Origin: an uncultured Nostocoides sp.
GTDB lineage: Bacteria > Actinomycetota > Actinomycetes > Actinomycetales > Dermatophilaceae
Direction of reading: 5' to 3'
NCBI GenBank assembly: GCA_937858995.1
Contig: CALLZC010000153.1
Location: 1 to 52,906, forward strand
Length of the DNA stretch: 52,906 nucleotides
Notes under the pieces: generated by a model
Databases searched by the model: none
The model's input: the letters and a program-made list of their open reading frames with translations, nothing else
What the model was told of the DNA's origin: nothing
Shown: positions 1 through 9,291 of the stretch, piece after piece
Layout: each line of letters opens with the position of its first letter
Numbering within the stretch: position 1 is the first letter of the stretch
Made by a program: the position numbers and the translations under genes

Positions 1-69
1 ATGATACGGCGACCACCGAGATCTACACCTCTCTATTCGTCGGCAGCGTCAGATGTGTATAAGAGACAG
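1..69 (+). other. Illumina Nextera P5/i5 adapter (artefact)
   Basis: Bases 1-28 are the P5 flow-cell sequence lacking its first A. Bases 29-36 are CTCTCTAT, which matches Nextera index S502. Bases 37-50 are the Nextera read-1 arm TCGTCGGCAGCGTC, and 51-69 are the 19-bp Tn5 mosaic end AGATGTGTATAAGAGACAG. This is library oligonucleotide, not genome, so real sequence begins at base 70. Confidence 0.99.
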
Positions 70-3000
70 CCACACCAGCTCCCAGAGCGCCGCCAAGGCA
101 TCGGCGTCGGATTCCAGCTCGGCGCTGGTCTGCAGGGCGCGGAAGAAGTAGGCCCCGGCGGAGTCGAATACCGTCTGCAGGGCCTGCGCGGGCGCCGATA
201 GCGTCCCGTCCCCGTCCGTCCCCGGGGGATGCGGGTGCAGCGTCAGGGGGGCGGTGTCGGCGCGATGCAGGGACAGCCACCCGTCGTCTCCGGGCAGCGA
301 CCCGTGCCCCTGCCACAGCACCTCGCCGGCCGAGAGCACCTCATCGAGCTGGGAGCTGTGATAGTCGGCTACCCGAGAGGGCAGGACGAGGGTCTCGATC
401 GCGCTGGCCGGCAGGATGGACCCGCTGAGCTGTTCGATGACCCGCAACACCCCATCGGCGCCACGCACGCGCCCGCCGACGCCCTGCCACCCCGGCAGAA
501 AGCGCGCATACTGACGCACCTCCACCGCCTCGACCTCCGCCCGCAAGCTGGCCAGTGATCGCCGGCGTAGCAGGCGCAGCACCTCGGTGTCGCAGAACTC
601 CGTGCCGGCCCCGGTGGGCAGGAACTCACCTTCCGCGATCCGCCCGGCCCCCGCGAGGCGACGCACGGCGTCGTGCGCGACGGCGATGCCGATCCCGAAC
701 TCGGCCGCCAGGTCGGCAAGTAGGAAGGGCACATGCGTGCGGGCGTAGCGCGCGACCAGCTCACCGAGCGGGTCGGTGACGGGTTCGAGGAAGGCCATGG
801 GCAACCCCATGGGCAAGGCCGTGCCCAGCGCGTCGCGCAGGCGGGCAGCGTCTTGTGCCACGGCATACCGGTCCAGTCCGGCGATCCGCACCTCGATCAG
901 GACGCGCCGCTGGATGAGTTCGGCGAGCGTCGCATCGAGCACCGCGAGCAGGTCGGGACTACAGCGGGCAGCCAGGTCGTCGCGACCCAAGGGGCCCAAG
1001 ACCCGCAGCACATCACCTAGCTCGTCCGCGTCGCGGGCCACCCGCTGCGGTGTCAGGCGCTGCAGCTCCGCGCTGGTGCGGCTGATCGCGCCCTGGTCGA
1101 GCAACTCGCGCAGCGCCAGGCCCTCGCCTCGCCCCAGCAACTCCGCGAGCAGCACCGGATCCAAGGACAAGGCGGCCGCCCGGCGCTCGGCGAGGGGGGA
1201 GTCCCCCTCATACAGATATTGCGCGACATAGCCGAACATCAACGAGCGGGCGAAGGGGGAGGGTTGCGCACAGTGGACATCGACCGCGGTGATCCGCCGG
1301 GCGGCGACCGAGCGCATCAGGGCCACGAGGCCCGGGACGTCGTAGACGTCCTGAAGGCATTCCCGCACGGTCTCCAGCACGATGGGGAAGTCGGGGTAGT
1401 TCGCGGCGACGCCCAGGAGTTGACTGGCGCGTTGGCGCTGTTGCCACAGCGGCTGGCGCTGATCGGGGCGGCGGCGCGGGAGCAGCAGCGCCCGGGCGGC
1501 GCACTCGCGGAAGCGGGAGGCAAAGAGGGCGGAGCCGGGCAGTTGCGCCGTGACCAGTGCCTCGATCTCGTCGGGGTGCAGGAAGAGCAGCTCGCCGAGT
1601 TCGGCGCCGGCGTCGCTGCCGTCGTCGAACTCGATGTCCGGCAAGCGCAGCACGATCCCGTCATCGGCGGCCATGGCCTGGACCTCGGCGCCGAACCGCT
1701 CGCGCATCCGGGCCGCGATGCACAGCGCCCACGGCCCGTGGACGGGCATGCCGAAGGGCGAGTGCACGGCCACCCGCCAGTCGCCGATCTCGTCACGGAA
1801 GCGTTCGATCACCAGCGTCGTATCGCTGGGCACCACGCCCGTGGCCTCCTGCTGCTCGCTCAGGTAGGCGAGCAGATTGTCGGCGGCCCACGGGTCGAGG
1901 CCGGCCTGGGCGGCCCGCTCGCGGGCCGCGGTGGGGGTGAGTGCGGCCAGCTCGCGCACGAAGGCGCCGACTGCCTGCCCGAGCTCGACCGGGCGACCCT
2001 GGGTCTCGCCCTTCCAAAAGGGCAGCCGGCCGGGCTCGCCGGGCGCCGGGGTGACCAGGACCTGGTCGCGGGTGATCTCCTGGATCCGCCAGCTCGAGGT
2101 CCCGAGCGTGAAGACATCACCGACCCGTGATTCGTAGACCATCTCCTCGTCGAGTTCGCCGACCCGGCGGCCGGGCCCGTCGGTGGCCAGGAAGACACCG
2201 AAGAGACCGCGATCAGGGATGGTGCCACCGCTGGTCACCGCGAGATGTTGCGCGCCCTTGCGGGCGACGACGGTGTCCGCGAGGCGATCCCAGGTGATCC
2301 GGGGGCGCAGCTCGGCGAATTCCTCGCTGGGGTAGCGCCCGGCGAGCATGTCCAGGACCGACTCCAAGACGGTGCGGGAGAGGCCGGCATAGGGTGCCGC
2401 CCGGCGGATGAGGGTATGCAGCTCATCGACGGCCCAGGTGTCCATCGCCGTCATGGCCACGATCTGCTGGGCCAGGACGTCAAGCGGATTGGCGGGCACC
2501 GCGAGCGCCTCGATCGCGCCCGCCAGCATGCGCTCGACAACGACGGCGCTTTGCACGAGGTCGCCGCGATATTTGGGGAAGAAGACACCACGCGAGACGG
2601 CCCCGACCTGGTGCCCGGCGCGCCCGACGCGCTGCAGGCCCGCCGCGACGCTCGGTGGCGACTCGACCTGGACGACGGCGTCCACGGCGCCCATGTCGAT
2701 GCCGAGTTCCAGGGAGCTGGTGGCGACCACGGCCGGGAGGGCGCCGGCCTTGAGCGCCTCCTCGATATCGAGGCGTTGCTCCTTGCTGACCGAGCCGTGG
2801 TGGGCGCGTGCCAGGACGGCGGGCGCCCCGGCGGCGCTCCCGGCCTGCGCCATGATCTGAGCCGGTGTCCGCGCGGAACGCGCGTGCCCGGCGCCCGCGT
2901 CGAGGCCGGTGACCCCGATGGCCGACTCGTCGGGCTCGGCCGCGAGGCGGCGTTCCTCCCAGATCTCGTTGAGGCGGGCAGTGAGGCGCTCAGCGAGCCG

Positions 3001-3879
3001 GCGGGAGTTGGCGAAGACGATGGTCGAGCGCTCGGCGGTGACCAGGTCGACGATGCGTTCTTCCACATGCGGCCAGATGGAGGCGCGTCGCTCCGGGCCG
3101 CTCGCCGCGCCCGCCAGGTCCCCCGTGGGTTCGCCGAGTGTGGCCATGTCGGGGACCGGGACGACGACACGCAGGTCCCATTCCTTGGTGGATGGGGGAG
3201 CGACCACCTCGACCGGGCGACCACCGGAGAGGAAGCGGGCCACCTCGGTGATCGGGCGCACCGTTGCCGAAAGGCCGATGCGCTGGACCGGCCTGGCCAG
3301 CAGCGCGTCGAGGCGCTCGAGGCTCACGGCCAGGTGGGCACCGCGTTTGCTGGCCGCCACGGCGTGCACCTCATCGAGGATCACGGTGCTTACCCCCGCG
3401 AGTGCGTCGCGCGCGTTGCTGGTCAGCAGCAGGAAGAGCGACTCGGGAGTGGTGATGAGGATGTCGCTCGGTCGCCGGGCGAAGGCGCGGCGCTCGGCCG
3501 CCGGGGTGTCGCCCGAGCGAACCGCCACGCTGACCTCCGGGCGGGGCAGGCCCAGCCGCACGGCGGCGTGCCCGATGCCGACCAGCGGGGCGCGCAGATT
3601 CCGTTCGACGTCGATCGCCAGTGCCTTCATCGGGGAGACGTAGAGCACGCGGCAGCGATGCAGCGGATCCTCGGGCACCGGCGAACGGACCAGGTCGTCG
3701 ATCGCCCACAGGAAAGCCGAGAGTGTCTTGCCCGAACCCGTGGGGGCCACGACCAGGGCGTCCTTGCCGCTGCTGATGGCGTCCCAGGCGCCCTCCTGGG
3801 CCGGCGTGGGCTCGCGAAAGCTGCCCCGGAACCAGGCCTGGGTGGCCGGGGAGAAGCGATCGAGGACATCGGTGGACAT
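70..3879 (-). CDS. lhr: Large ATP-dependent helicase Lhr (3'-truncated by adapter)
   Basis: Superfamily 2 DNA helicase of the Lhr family, thought to act in DNA repair. The chosen ATG at 3879 gives a start MSTDVLDRFSPATQAWF; the same frame extends upstream only by running into the acyltransferase gene. Walker A APTGSGKT lies at residues 45-52 and the DEVH box at 169-172, followed by the GLSATV motif, the TSSLELGIDMG motif and the QRVGRAGH motif VI. A long C-terminal region follows. About 1,270 codons are present against roughly 1,500 in full-length Lhr, so some 230-280 residues are missing. The apparent last residues LSLIHI are adapter translation. The gene lies 55 bp downstream of the acyltransferase gene on the same strand. 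The family assignment is secure; the substrate is not readable from sequence. Confidence 0.93.
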
Positions 3880-3934
3880 GGCCCGCCTACTCTTGCACGC
3901 CGCACCGACAGCCAAGCCCGCCCGTGGGCCTAGG

Positions 3935-6040
3935 TCAGCGCGCGACGCCCAGCTCCGCGAGCGCGGCGTCCAGTTGGCGACCCAGCACGGGGGCCAAGGA
4001 CGAGGTATAGGTGGCGGTGATGTGCGAGCCCTGGCGCCAGACCAAGACCTCACCGATCACCGGCCAGCACTGGCGCTCAGGGCAGATCCAGGGATTGAGG
4101 TCGATGAGCCGCGCCGTCGGGACCTGGGTCACTGCGGCGCGCAGCGCGGCCCCACCGGAACCGTCATTCCAGTCGCCCTTGCATCGGGTCATGAAGTCAT
4201 CGGGGTGATCCAGCACGCATTCATAGACGATCCGGCCCGGCTGAGGGGTGTCCATGAGCACCACGACCGGGACACCGGCCGCCCCGGCCCGCTGCCAGTA
4301 GTCGACATACCCATCGACCATCACCGATTCCTGCTCGGTGCCGTCGGGGGCGAACGCGGTGCCTCGGATCCCGGAGGTCACGATGATGGTCGGGATCTGC
4401 GTGCCGGTCAGTGCCCGCTCAACCCGCTGCCCCCACTCCTGACAGATCGTGTACTTCTTGCTCGGGTCCTGCCCGCCATAGATCAGGGCCGGATTCCAGG
4501 GGCAGGAGGACTTCAGGTAGGTCTTGATGGTCCAGCCGTTGGCCCGGGCCCAGGTCTGCAGGGCCGGATACCACTGCGCCGCCTTGGAGTCGCCGACGAG
4601 CGCCAACACCTTGGGGTTCGTGGGGTCGCCATCGGTGCAACTGAAGACCTCGGCAGTGGTCTGCTCGGTCTGGCAGCCGTCGGCATACAGGCTTGGCACG
4701 TCCTGCGTGGCCCGCAGGGGGTCGGGCGTCATCGCCGCGGGTGACATGTCGATCTCGACGCTCGCCGGCTCGGCTCCCGAACCAAGAATGCCGGCGCCCA
4801 GGGTCCCCTCGGCACGCGACGTGGCGATATCCACCGAGGCGAAGCCGCTGCCGGCGCCGGCGCGCAGCACGGCATACCCGCTGGCGACGCCGATCAGCGA
4901 GCAGATGAGGCCGAGGAGCAGGGCATTGCGCGTGTGGTCGGCGACCCGCGGGTGGAACCGCAAGGGGTTCTCGATCAGCTTGTGGGTCAGCCACGCCGGG
5001 ATGATGCTGGCCAGGACGACGGCGGTGCCCTGCCAGGCGCTCAGGCCATTCCAGGCGGAGGTCGCCGCAACGACGAGCGGCCAGTGCCACAGATACAGCG
5101 AGTACGACAAGGCGCCCACCCAGACCAGGGGAGCCAGCCCGAGCACGCGCACCGGGCCACGGTCGCCGGCGCTATAGCCGCCGAGGATCACGGCCGCCGT
5201 CCCCAGCACGGGGACCAGCGCCGCCGCGCCCGGCCAGGCGGTGCCGGTGTCCTGGAGGAAGAGTCCCCCGCCGATGAGCACGAGGCCACCCCAGGCGATG
5301 GCCGCGCCGAGGGGTGGGGCGAGTCGAGTCCAGAGCGTGGCACCCACCGCGACCAACGCCCCGATGCCCAGCTCCCACAGGCGGGTGGTGGTGACGAAAT
5401 AGGCGCGGGCCGGATCGGCCTGGGTCAGATAGATGGACCAGGCCAGGCTGGGGATCACGATGGCCGACAGGCCCGCAGCCATGACGGTGCGCACCGGCCA
5501 GCGCCGCGCGCGGATCAGCCCGGCCAGCGCCAGCAGCAGGACCGGCCAGATGATGTAGTACTGCTCCTCTACCGCCAAGCTCCAGAAATGCTGCACCGGT
5601 GAGGCGGTGCTGTCCTCCGCGAGATAGTCGACGGAGCGGGCGGCCAGCCGCCAGTTGACGACATAGGCCGCCGCGGCCGCGATATCGCCGCCGAACTCGC
5701 GCCAGGCGACCTTCGGCAGGAAGAGGAGGGTGAGCACGGCCGTGGTGACCAGGACCGTCGCCGCGGCGGGGAAGAGGCGCTTGGCGCGCCGAGCATAGAA
5801 GCGCGGCAGCGCGATCCTGCCGGTGCGCTCGACCTCGCGCACCAACTGCCCGGTGATCAGGAAGCCGGAGATCACGAAGAAGATGTCCACCCCGGCGAAG
5901 CCCCCGCTGAGCCCGCCCAACCCCGCGTGGAACCACAAGACCGTGCCGACGGCGATCGCCCGCAGCCCTTCCACATCGGGTCGGAAGCCGCTGCCGCGCG
6001 TGCTCGCCGGGGCCGCAGGAACGGCGGTCGCAGTGGTCAT
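3935..6040 (-). CDS. Membrane acyltransferase 3 (OafA/YrhL type) with C-terminal SGNH domain
   Basis: About 701 aa. The N-terminal half is an acyltransferase-3 membrane domain with around ten hydrophobic segments. Its opening FRPDVEGLRAIAV and the FFVISGFLITG motif are typical of enzymes that move acyl groups onto surface polysaccharides. The C-terminal third is an extracytoplasmic SGNH hydrolase-like domain containing LVGDSKAAQW (nucleophile Ser block) and WRQGSHIT near the end. In related SGNH domains the final motif is usually DxxH; here the residue three before His is Gln, so the dyad aspartate may be absent or displaced. The ATG at 6040 was preferred over an in-frame TTG at 6088 because the 16 extra residues look unlike the family. 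The acceptor sugar is unknown. It is divergent from the small membrane gene at 6113. Confidence 0.88.
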   Translation of the reverse strand: MTTATAVPAAPASTRGSGFRPDVEGLRAIAVGTVLWFHAGLGGLSGGFAGVDIFFVISGFLITGQLVREVERTGRIALPRFYARRAKRLFPAAATVLVTTAVLTLLFLPKVAWREFGGDIAAAAAYVVNWRLAARSVDYLAEDSTASPVQHFWSLAVEEQYYIIWPVLLLALAGLIRARRWPVRTVMAAGLSAIVIPSLAWSIYLTQADPARAYFVTTTRLWELGIGALVAVGATLWTRLAPPLGAAIAWGGLVLIGGGLFLQDTGTAWPGAAALVPVLGTAAVILGGYSAGDRGPVRVLGLAPLVWVGALSYSLYLWHWPLVVAATSAWNGLSAWQGTAVVLASIIPAWLTHKLIENPLRFHPRVADHTRNALLLGLICSLIGVASGYAVLRAGAGSGFASVDIATSRAEGTLGAGILGSGAEPASVEIDMSPAAMTPDPLRATQDVPSLYADGCQTEQTTAEVFSCTDGDPTNPKVLALVGDSKAAQWYPALQTWARANGWTIKTYLKSSCPWNPALIYGGQDPSKKYTICQEWGQRVERALTGTQIPTIIVTSGIRGTAFAPDGTEQESVMVDGYVDYWQRAGAAGVPVVVLMDTPQPGRIVYECVLDHPDDFMTRCKGDWNDGSGGAALRAAVTQVPTARLIDLNPWICPERQCWPVIGEVLVWRQGSHITATYTSSLAPVLGRQLDAALAELGVAR

Positions 6041-6112
6041 CGCGGTGAGTTTGCTCTCGATCGGGCTCGACGCAGGGGCAAAGGCCAAGGGTACTTACTA
6101 CTCTTGCCGACC

Positions 6113-6619
6113 ATGGAATCCACCACCTGGCGTCGCGGCTTCGCCGGCGCGGTCACCACGACCGCGGTCCTGGCGGTGCCGCTCGCGCGGGAGAACCGGA
6201 CCATGAAGCAGGCCGGCGGCAAGGACATCGTCGGACTCCAGCAGGCGGGGTCCGCCGCGGCCGTGGAGGCGCTCTTCGCGGCCTGGGGGGACCCGGGGCG
6301 CGCCGCAGCACGCCGGTCCCTGCGCCTGGACTTTGCCTTCGCCCCCGCGTATGGCGCGAGCCTGGCCTTGCTCATCCAACGCACCAACCGCCGGCATGCC
6401 GCCCGCGACCTGCCCGCGCGCGCCGCGGTGGCCCTGCCCGTGCTGGCCGCTGTGTGCGACGCGGCCGAGGGGGTCGCGCACCTGCGGCTGCTCGACGGCG
6501 AGGTCACCGATCGCATCGCTCGCCATGGGCATCGGGCGGCCATCGCCAAGTTCGCACTCCTTGGGCTCTCGATCGCCCACCTGGTGGCCCGGCCGGCGCT
6601 GGCCCGGCGCCGACCCTGA
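6113..6619 (+). CDS. Small hypothetical membrane protein
   Basis: 168 aa from the ATG at 6113; not recognised as a named family. Four hydrophobic stretches are visible: GFAGAVTTTAVLAVPLA near residues 9-25, a segment around AYGASLALLIQ, one around AVALPVLAAVCDAAEGVAHL, and a C-terminal AKFALLGLSIAHLVA. The protein ends in a basic ARRRP tail. Charged patches between segments (RAAARRSLRLD, QRTNRRHAARD) suggest short cytoplasmic loops. It is divergent from the acyltransferase across 72 bp and is followed by a short tandem repeat and the SRPBCC gene. No function can be assigned. Confidence 0.7.
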   Translation: MESTTWRRGFAGAVTTTAVLAVPLARENRTMKQAGGKDIVGLQQAGSAAAVEALFAAWGDPGRAAARRSLRLDFAFAPAYGASLALLIQRTNRRHAARDLPARAAVALPVLAAVCDAAEGVAHLRLLDGEVTDRIARHGHRAAIAKFALLGLSIAHLVARPALARRRP

Positions 6620-6709
6620 CATACGGCCCGGCACCGGCATGCGGTCCGGCCCTGGCATACGGTCCGACCCTGGCGCGGCACTGGCATGCCCGGCACTGGC
6701 ATACCCTGG
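6620..6709 (+). repeat. Imperfect 18-bp tandem repeat in the intergenic gap
   Basis: Three consecutive 18-bp units start at 6620, 6638 and 6656, each of the form CATRCGGYCCGRCMCYGG. They are followed by shortened versions of 11, 15 and 10 bp that all end in CTGG. The array begins at the stop codon of the upstream gene and ends 4 bp before the ATG of the SRPBCC gene, so it fills the whole gap. It contains both CATAC and CATGC variants. Confidence 0.85.
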
Positions 6710-6713
6710 CGCG

Positions 6714-7181
6714 ATGATGCCCAAGCCCGTCACCGTCGAGCGGATCATCCCCGCACCTGCCGAAAAGATCTTCGACCTCCTGGCCGATCCAGCCGGGCAC
6801 GCCCGCATCGACGGCAGCGGCACGGTCACGGCGGCCCGCAGTGGCGGCCGGCGACTGGCGAATGGCGACTCATTCGGGATGAATATGCAGTGGGGGGTGG
6901 GGTATTCGACCCGAAACCTGGTCGTCGAATTCGAGGAAAACCGACGCATCGCGTGGCGGACGCTGGCCCCCAATCCGGTGCTGAGCAGGCTTTTCACCGG
7001 TCGGACCTGGCGCTATGAGCTGGAGCCGGTGGCGGCGGGAACGCTGGTGCGCGAGACCTGGGACCCAACGACCGAGGCGCTCCCGGGCCGGGCGTTACTC
7101 GGGCGGCTGAGCGAGCTGACCCAGCGCAATATGGCCGCGACCCTGGTGCGGATCGAGGAGATCGTCACGGCCGAGGGGTGA
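6714..7181 (+). CDS. SRPBCC-family (START/polyketide-cyclase-like) protein
   Basis: 155 aa. The N-terminus MMPKPVTVERIIPAPAEKIFDLLADPAGH is the classic first strand and helix of the SRPBCC fold, followed by HARIDGSGTV and a C-terminal helix ELTQRNMAATLVRIEEIV. These proteins form a hydrophobic ligand pocket; the ligand here is unknown. Two adjacent ATG codons (6714, 6717) are possible starts. The upstream gap is entirely tandem repeat, with CATACC 8 bp before the ATG as a possible -10 element of a leaderless transcript. The last 17 bp overlap the convergent DoxX gene. Confidence 0.82.
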   Translation: MMPKPVTVERIIPAPAEKIFDLLADPAGHARIDGSGTVTAARSGGRRLANGDSFGMNMQWGVGYSTRNLVVEFEENRRIAWRTLAPNPVLSRLFTGRTWRYELEPVAAGTLVRETWDPTTEALPGRALLGRLSELTQRNMAATLVRIEEIVTAEG

Positions 7182-7605
7182 GCGGGCGACCAGGCCGGCG
7201 GACCACGGCGCCGGTCGACCACAACGCCCAGATGATGAGCACGGGCTGGAAGAACAGGCGAGCGAGCCGCGCGCCGTCGCTGTCCAGGCCGAAGGCGTCG
7301 CGCTGCTCCAGCCACTGCGCCACGTTGCCCGGGAAGATGGCGACGAAGAAAGCCGCCGTCAGCCAGCCCACCTGACGGCGCCGGGCGCGGGCCAGCAGCA
7401 GCCCGAGACCGAGGGCCAGTTCCACCACTCCCGAGAGAAGCACCACGAGGTCGACGTCCATGGGGAACCAGGACGGTACCTGGGCCCGGAAGGTCTCGCG
7501 GGCAAAGGTGAGATGAGCCGTCCCGGTGAACAGCAACGCCGCCCCGAGCGCGATCCAGGCAAGCGTGCGGCCCCGGCTGGGTGCGGCGTTCGACGCGGTG
7601 GTCAT
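7165..7605 (-). CDS. DoxX-like integral membrane protein
   Basis: 146 aa with four transmembrane helices: TLAWIALGAALLFTGTAHL, VVLLSGVVELALGLGLLLA, VGWLTAAFFVAIFPGNVAQ and a C-terminal LIIWALWSTG segment. The GTAHLTF and FPGN motifs match DoxX-like proteins, small membrane proteins linked in some bacteria to quinone or thiol redox functions. An AGGAG Shine-Dalgarno lies upstream of the ATG at 7605. It converges on and overlaps the SRPBCC gene by 17 bp. The specific role is not known. Confidence 0.83.
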   Translation of the reverse strand: MTTASNAAPSRGRTLAWIALGAALLFTGTAHLTFARETFRAQVPSWFPMDVDLVVLLSGVVELALGLGLLLARARRRQVGWLTAAFFVAIFPGNVAQWLEQRDAFGLDSDGARLARLFFQPVLIIWALWSTGAVVRRPGRPLTPRP

Positions 7606-7740
7606 CAGGGGGCAGCTCCTTGCGTGATACCTGGGGTTGATCGGCGGGCTCGATCAGGGGGGGGCGGCCGGGCCGAGCGAAAAGTCGCAGCGCTGGCGGA
7701 CGCCGGACTCACTCTAGGTCCAGGCAGGCATACTGCACTC

Positions 7741-8673
7741 ATGACATGGAGTCCCGACGACATCGGTGACCTCACCGGCACGACCGCGGTCGTGACCGGT
7801 GCCAACTCAGGCATCGGGCTGGTGCAGGCCCGGACCCTAGCCGGTCACGGCGCGGCCGTGACCCTGGCGGTGCGCAACCTAGGGGCCGGGGAGGCCGCGG
7901 CGCAGCGGATCCGCGCGACGCACCCGGCCGCGCTCGTCGACGTCCTGCATCTCGACCTTTCGGACCAGGATTCGGTGCGGGAAGCGGCTCACGAGTTGGC
8001 GTCGCGGGCCGCCGACGCCGGGCGTGGTCTCGACCTGCTGATCAACAATGCCGGCGTCATGGCGCCACCCACGCGCCGCGTGAGCGTCGACGGCCACGAA
8101 CTGCAGTTCGCCACCAACCACCTCGGGCACTTCGCGCTCACCGGGCGCCTGCTGCCGACTCTGCTCGCGTCCGAACATCCGCGGGTGGTTACGGTCGCGT
8201 CGATCGCCCACAAGCGCGGCGATGCCCGTGTCCTGGAGGGCAACCCGGAGGCCGGCTATAACGCACACACGAGCTACGGGCAGAGCAAGCTCGCGAATCT
8301 CCTCTTCGCCCGGGAGTTGCATCGACGGGCCGTGGCCGCGTCGTCGCATCTTGTTTCGACCGCGGCGCATCCGGGGGTTTCGAGCACGAATCTGGTCGCG
8401 AGCCAGGACGGAATGGGTGCCAACTGGGTGATCCGCACCCTCGCGCCGCCCCTGGTCCGGCTGGCCGTGCCGGGCCCTGAGGCGGGGGCGCAAGCCGTTC
8501 TGTATGCCGCGACCCTCGCCCGCCCCGGGAGCTACAGCGGGCCGCAACGGCTGGGTGAAAGCCGCGGTCCGGTCGGACCGGCGCAGTTGAGTAGCTGGGC
8601 CGCGGACGCGGAGCTCGGCGCGCAGTTGTGGTCGCGCAGCGAGGAACTCACCGGGGTCACCTTCGACTTCTGA
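7741..8673 (+). CDS. Short-chain dehydrogenase/reductase
   Basis: 310 aa, Rossmann-fold NAD(P)-dependent oxidoreductase of the classical SDR superfamily. The cofactor motif TGANSGIG is at residues 19-26, the structural NNAG motif follows strand 4, and the catalytic Ser is in VASIAHK. The YxxxK pair is in SYGQSKLANLLF. The layout resembles retinol dehydrogenase/WW-oxidoreductase-like SDRs, whose bacterial substrates are mostly unknown. CATACT at 7729-7734 sits 6 bp before the ATG, so the message may be leaderless. It is followed convergently by ogt after 12 bp. Confidence 0.9.
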   Translation: MTWSPDDIGDLTGTTAVVTGANSGIGLVQARTLAGHGAAVTLAVRNLGAGEAAAQRIRATHPAALVDVLHLDLSDQDSVREAAHELASRAADAGRGLDLLINNAGVMAPPTRRVSVDGHELQFATNHLGHFALTGRLLPTLLASEHPRVVTVASIAHKRGDARVLEGNPEAGYNAHTSYGQSKLANLLFARELHRRAVAASSHLVSTAAHPGVSSTNLVASQDGMGANWVIRTLAPPLVRLAVPGPEAGAQAVLYAATLARPGSYSGPQRLGESRGPVGPAQLSSWAADAELGAQLWSRSEELTGVTFDF

Positions 8674-8685
8674 CGGCGTGCTCGC

Positions 8686-9291
8686 TCACCCCAGCGCAGC
8701 CTGCGGGGACTCGAGCGCCAGCAGGGCGCGCTTGGCCGACAGCCCGCCGAGATAGCCGCCCAGTGAACCATCCCCGCGCAGCACGCGATGGCAGGGCTGG
8801 ATGATCGGCAGGGGATTGGTCGCGCACGCGCTACCCACCGCCCGCACCGCGCGCGGGTTCCCGACGGCCGTCGCGACCTGTCCGTATGAGGCGGTCGCGC
8901 CATACGGGATGCGGGCCAGGTAGCGCTGGACGTCGCCCCGGAAGCCACTGCTGAGCGCATGATCCACGGGCGATTCGAAGACCGTCCTGGTGCCCGCGAA
9001 GTATTCCGCCAACTCACGCGCGGGCTGCTCGAGCCGGGCGCTGGAGCGCAGGATCCGCGGGCTGACGCGGGCCGCCAGCGCGCTCAGAACCGCGTCTTCG
9101 CCCTCGCTGGCGAAGGCCACCCGGACCAGCCCGCGTTCGGTGGCCGCGATCAACAGCCCGCCGATGGGCGAGTCCAGCTCGCGATAGGTGATGTCCAGGA
9201 GGTCCTGCGCGCCGGCGCGCGCCACGAGCCGATGGTGCAGGATGTCCACCTCGGTATCGAGGGCGGGCAGCAGGGCGTCGGTGTCGGTCAT
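8686..9291 (-). CDS. ogt: Methylated-DNA--[protein]-cysteine S-methyltransferase
   Basis: 201 aa suicide repair protein that takes alkyl groups from O6-alkylguanine onto its own cysteine. The active-site PCHRV motif is at residues 166-170 with acceptor C167. The preceding winged-helix region IPYGATASYGQVATAVGNPRAVRAVG is characteristic of the family. The N-terminal domain contains DSPIGGLLIAATERGLVRVAF. Its ATG overlaps the stop codon of the upstream sigma-factor gene as ATGA, so the two are very probably translated as a coupled pair. No Ada-type regulatory domain is fused. Confidence 0.95.
   Translation of the reverse strand: MTDTDALLPALDTEVDILHHRLVARAGAQDLLDITYRELDSPIGGLLIAATERGLVRVAFASEGEDAVLSALAARVSPRILRSSARLEQPARELAEYFAGTRTVFESPVDHALSSGFRGDVQRYLARIPYGATASYGQVATAVGNPRAVRAVGSACATNPLPIIQPCHRVLRGDGSLGGYLGGLSAKRALLALESPQAALG

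Noticed and set aside
51..69. Tn5 mosaic ends at both contig ends as evidence of a natural transposon
   Set aside because: The ends are joined to P5/P7 and index sequences, so they come from tagmentation library preparation.
1..201. ORF beginning at base 1 and other ORFs entering the first 69 bases
   Set aside because: They translate Illumina adapter; their N- or C-terminal peptides are well-known contaminants, not proteins.
2245..3933. 562-codon open frame opposite lhr
   Set aside because: Shadow frame of a G+C-rich gene; its sequence is low complexity with no domain, and lhr has complete helicase motifs.
3880..4053. N-terminal extension of lhr
   Set aside because: The extra 58 residues read antisense-like low complexity inside the acyltransferase gene; the ATG at 3879 fits the family start.
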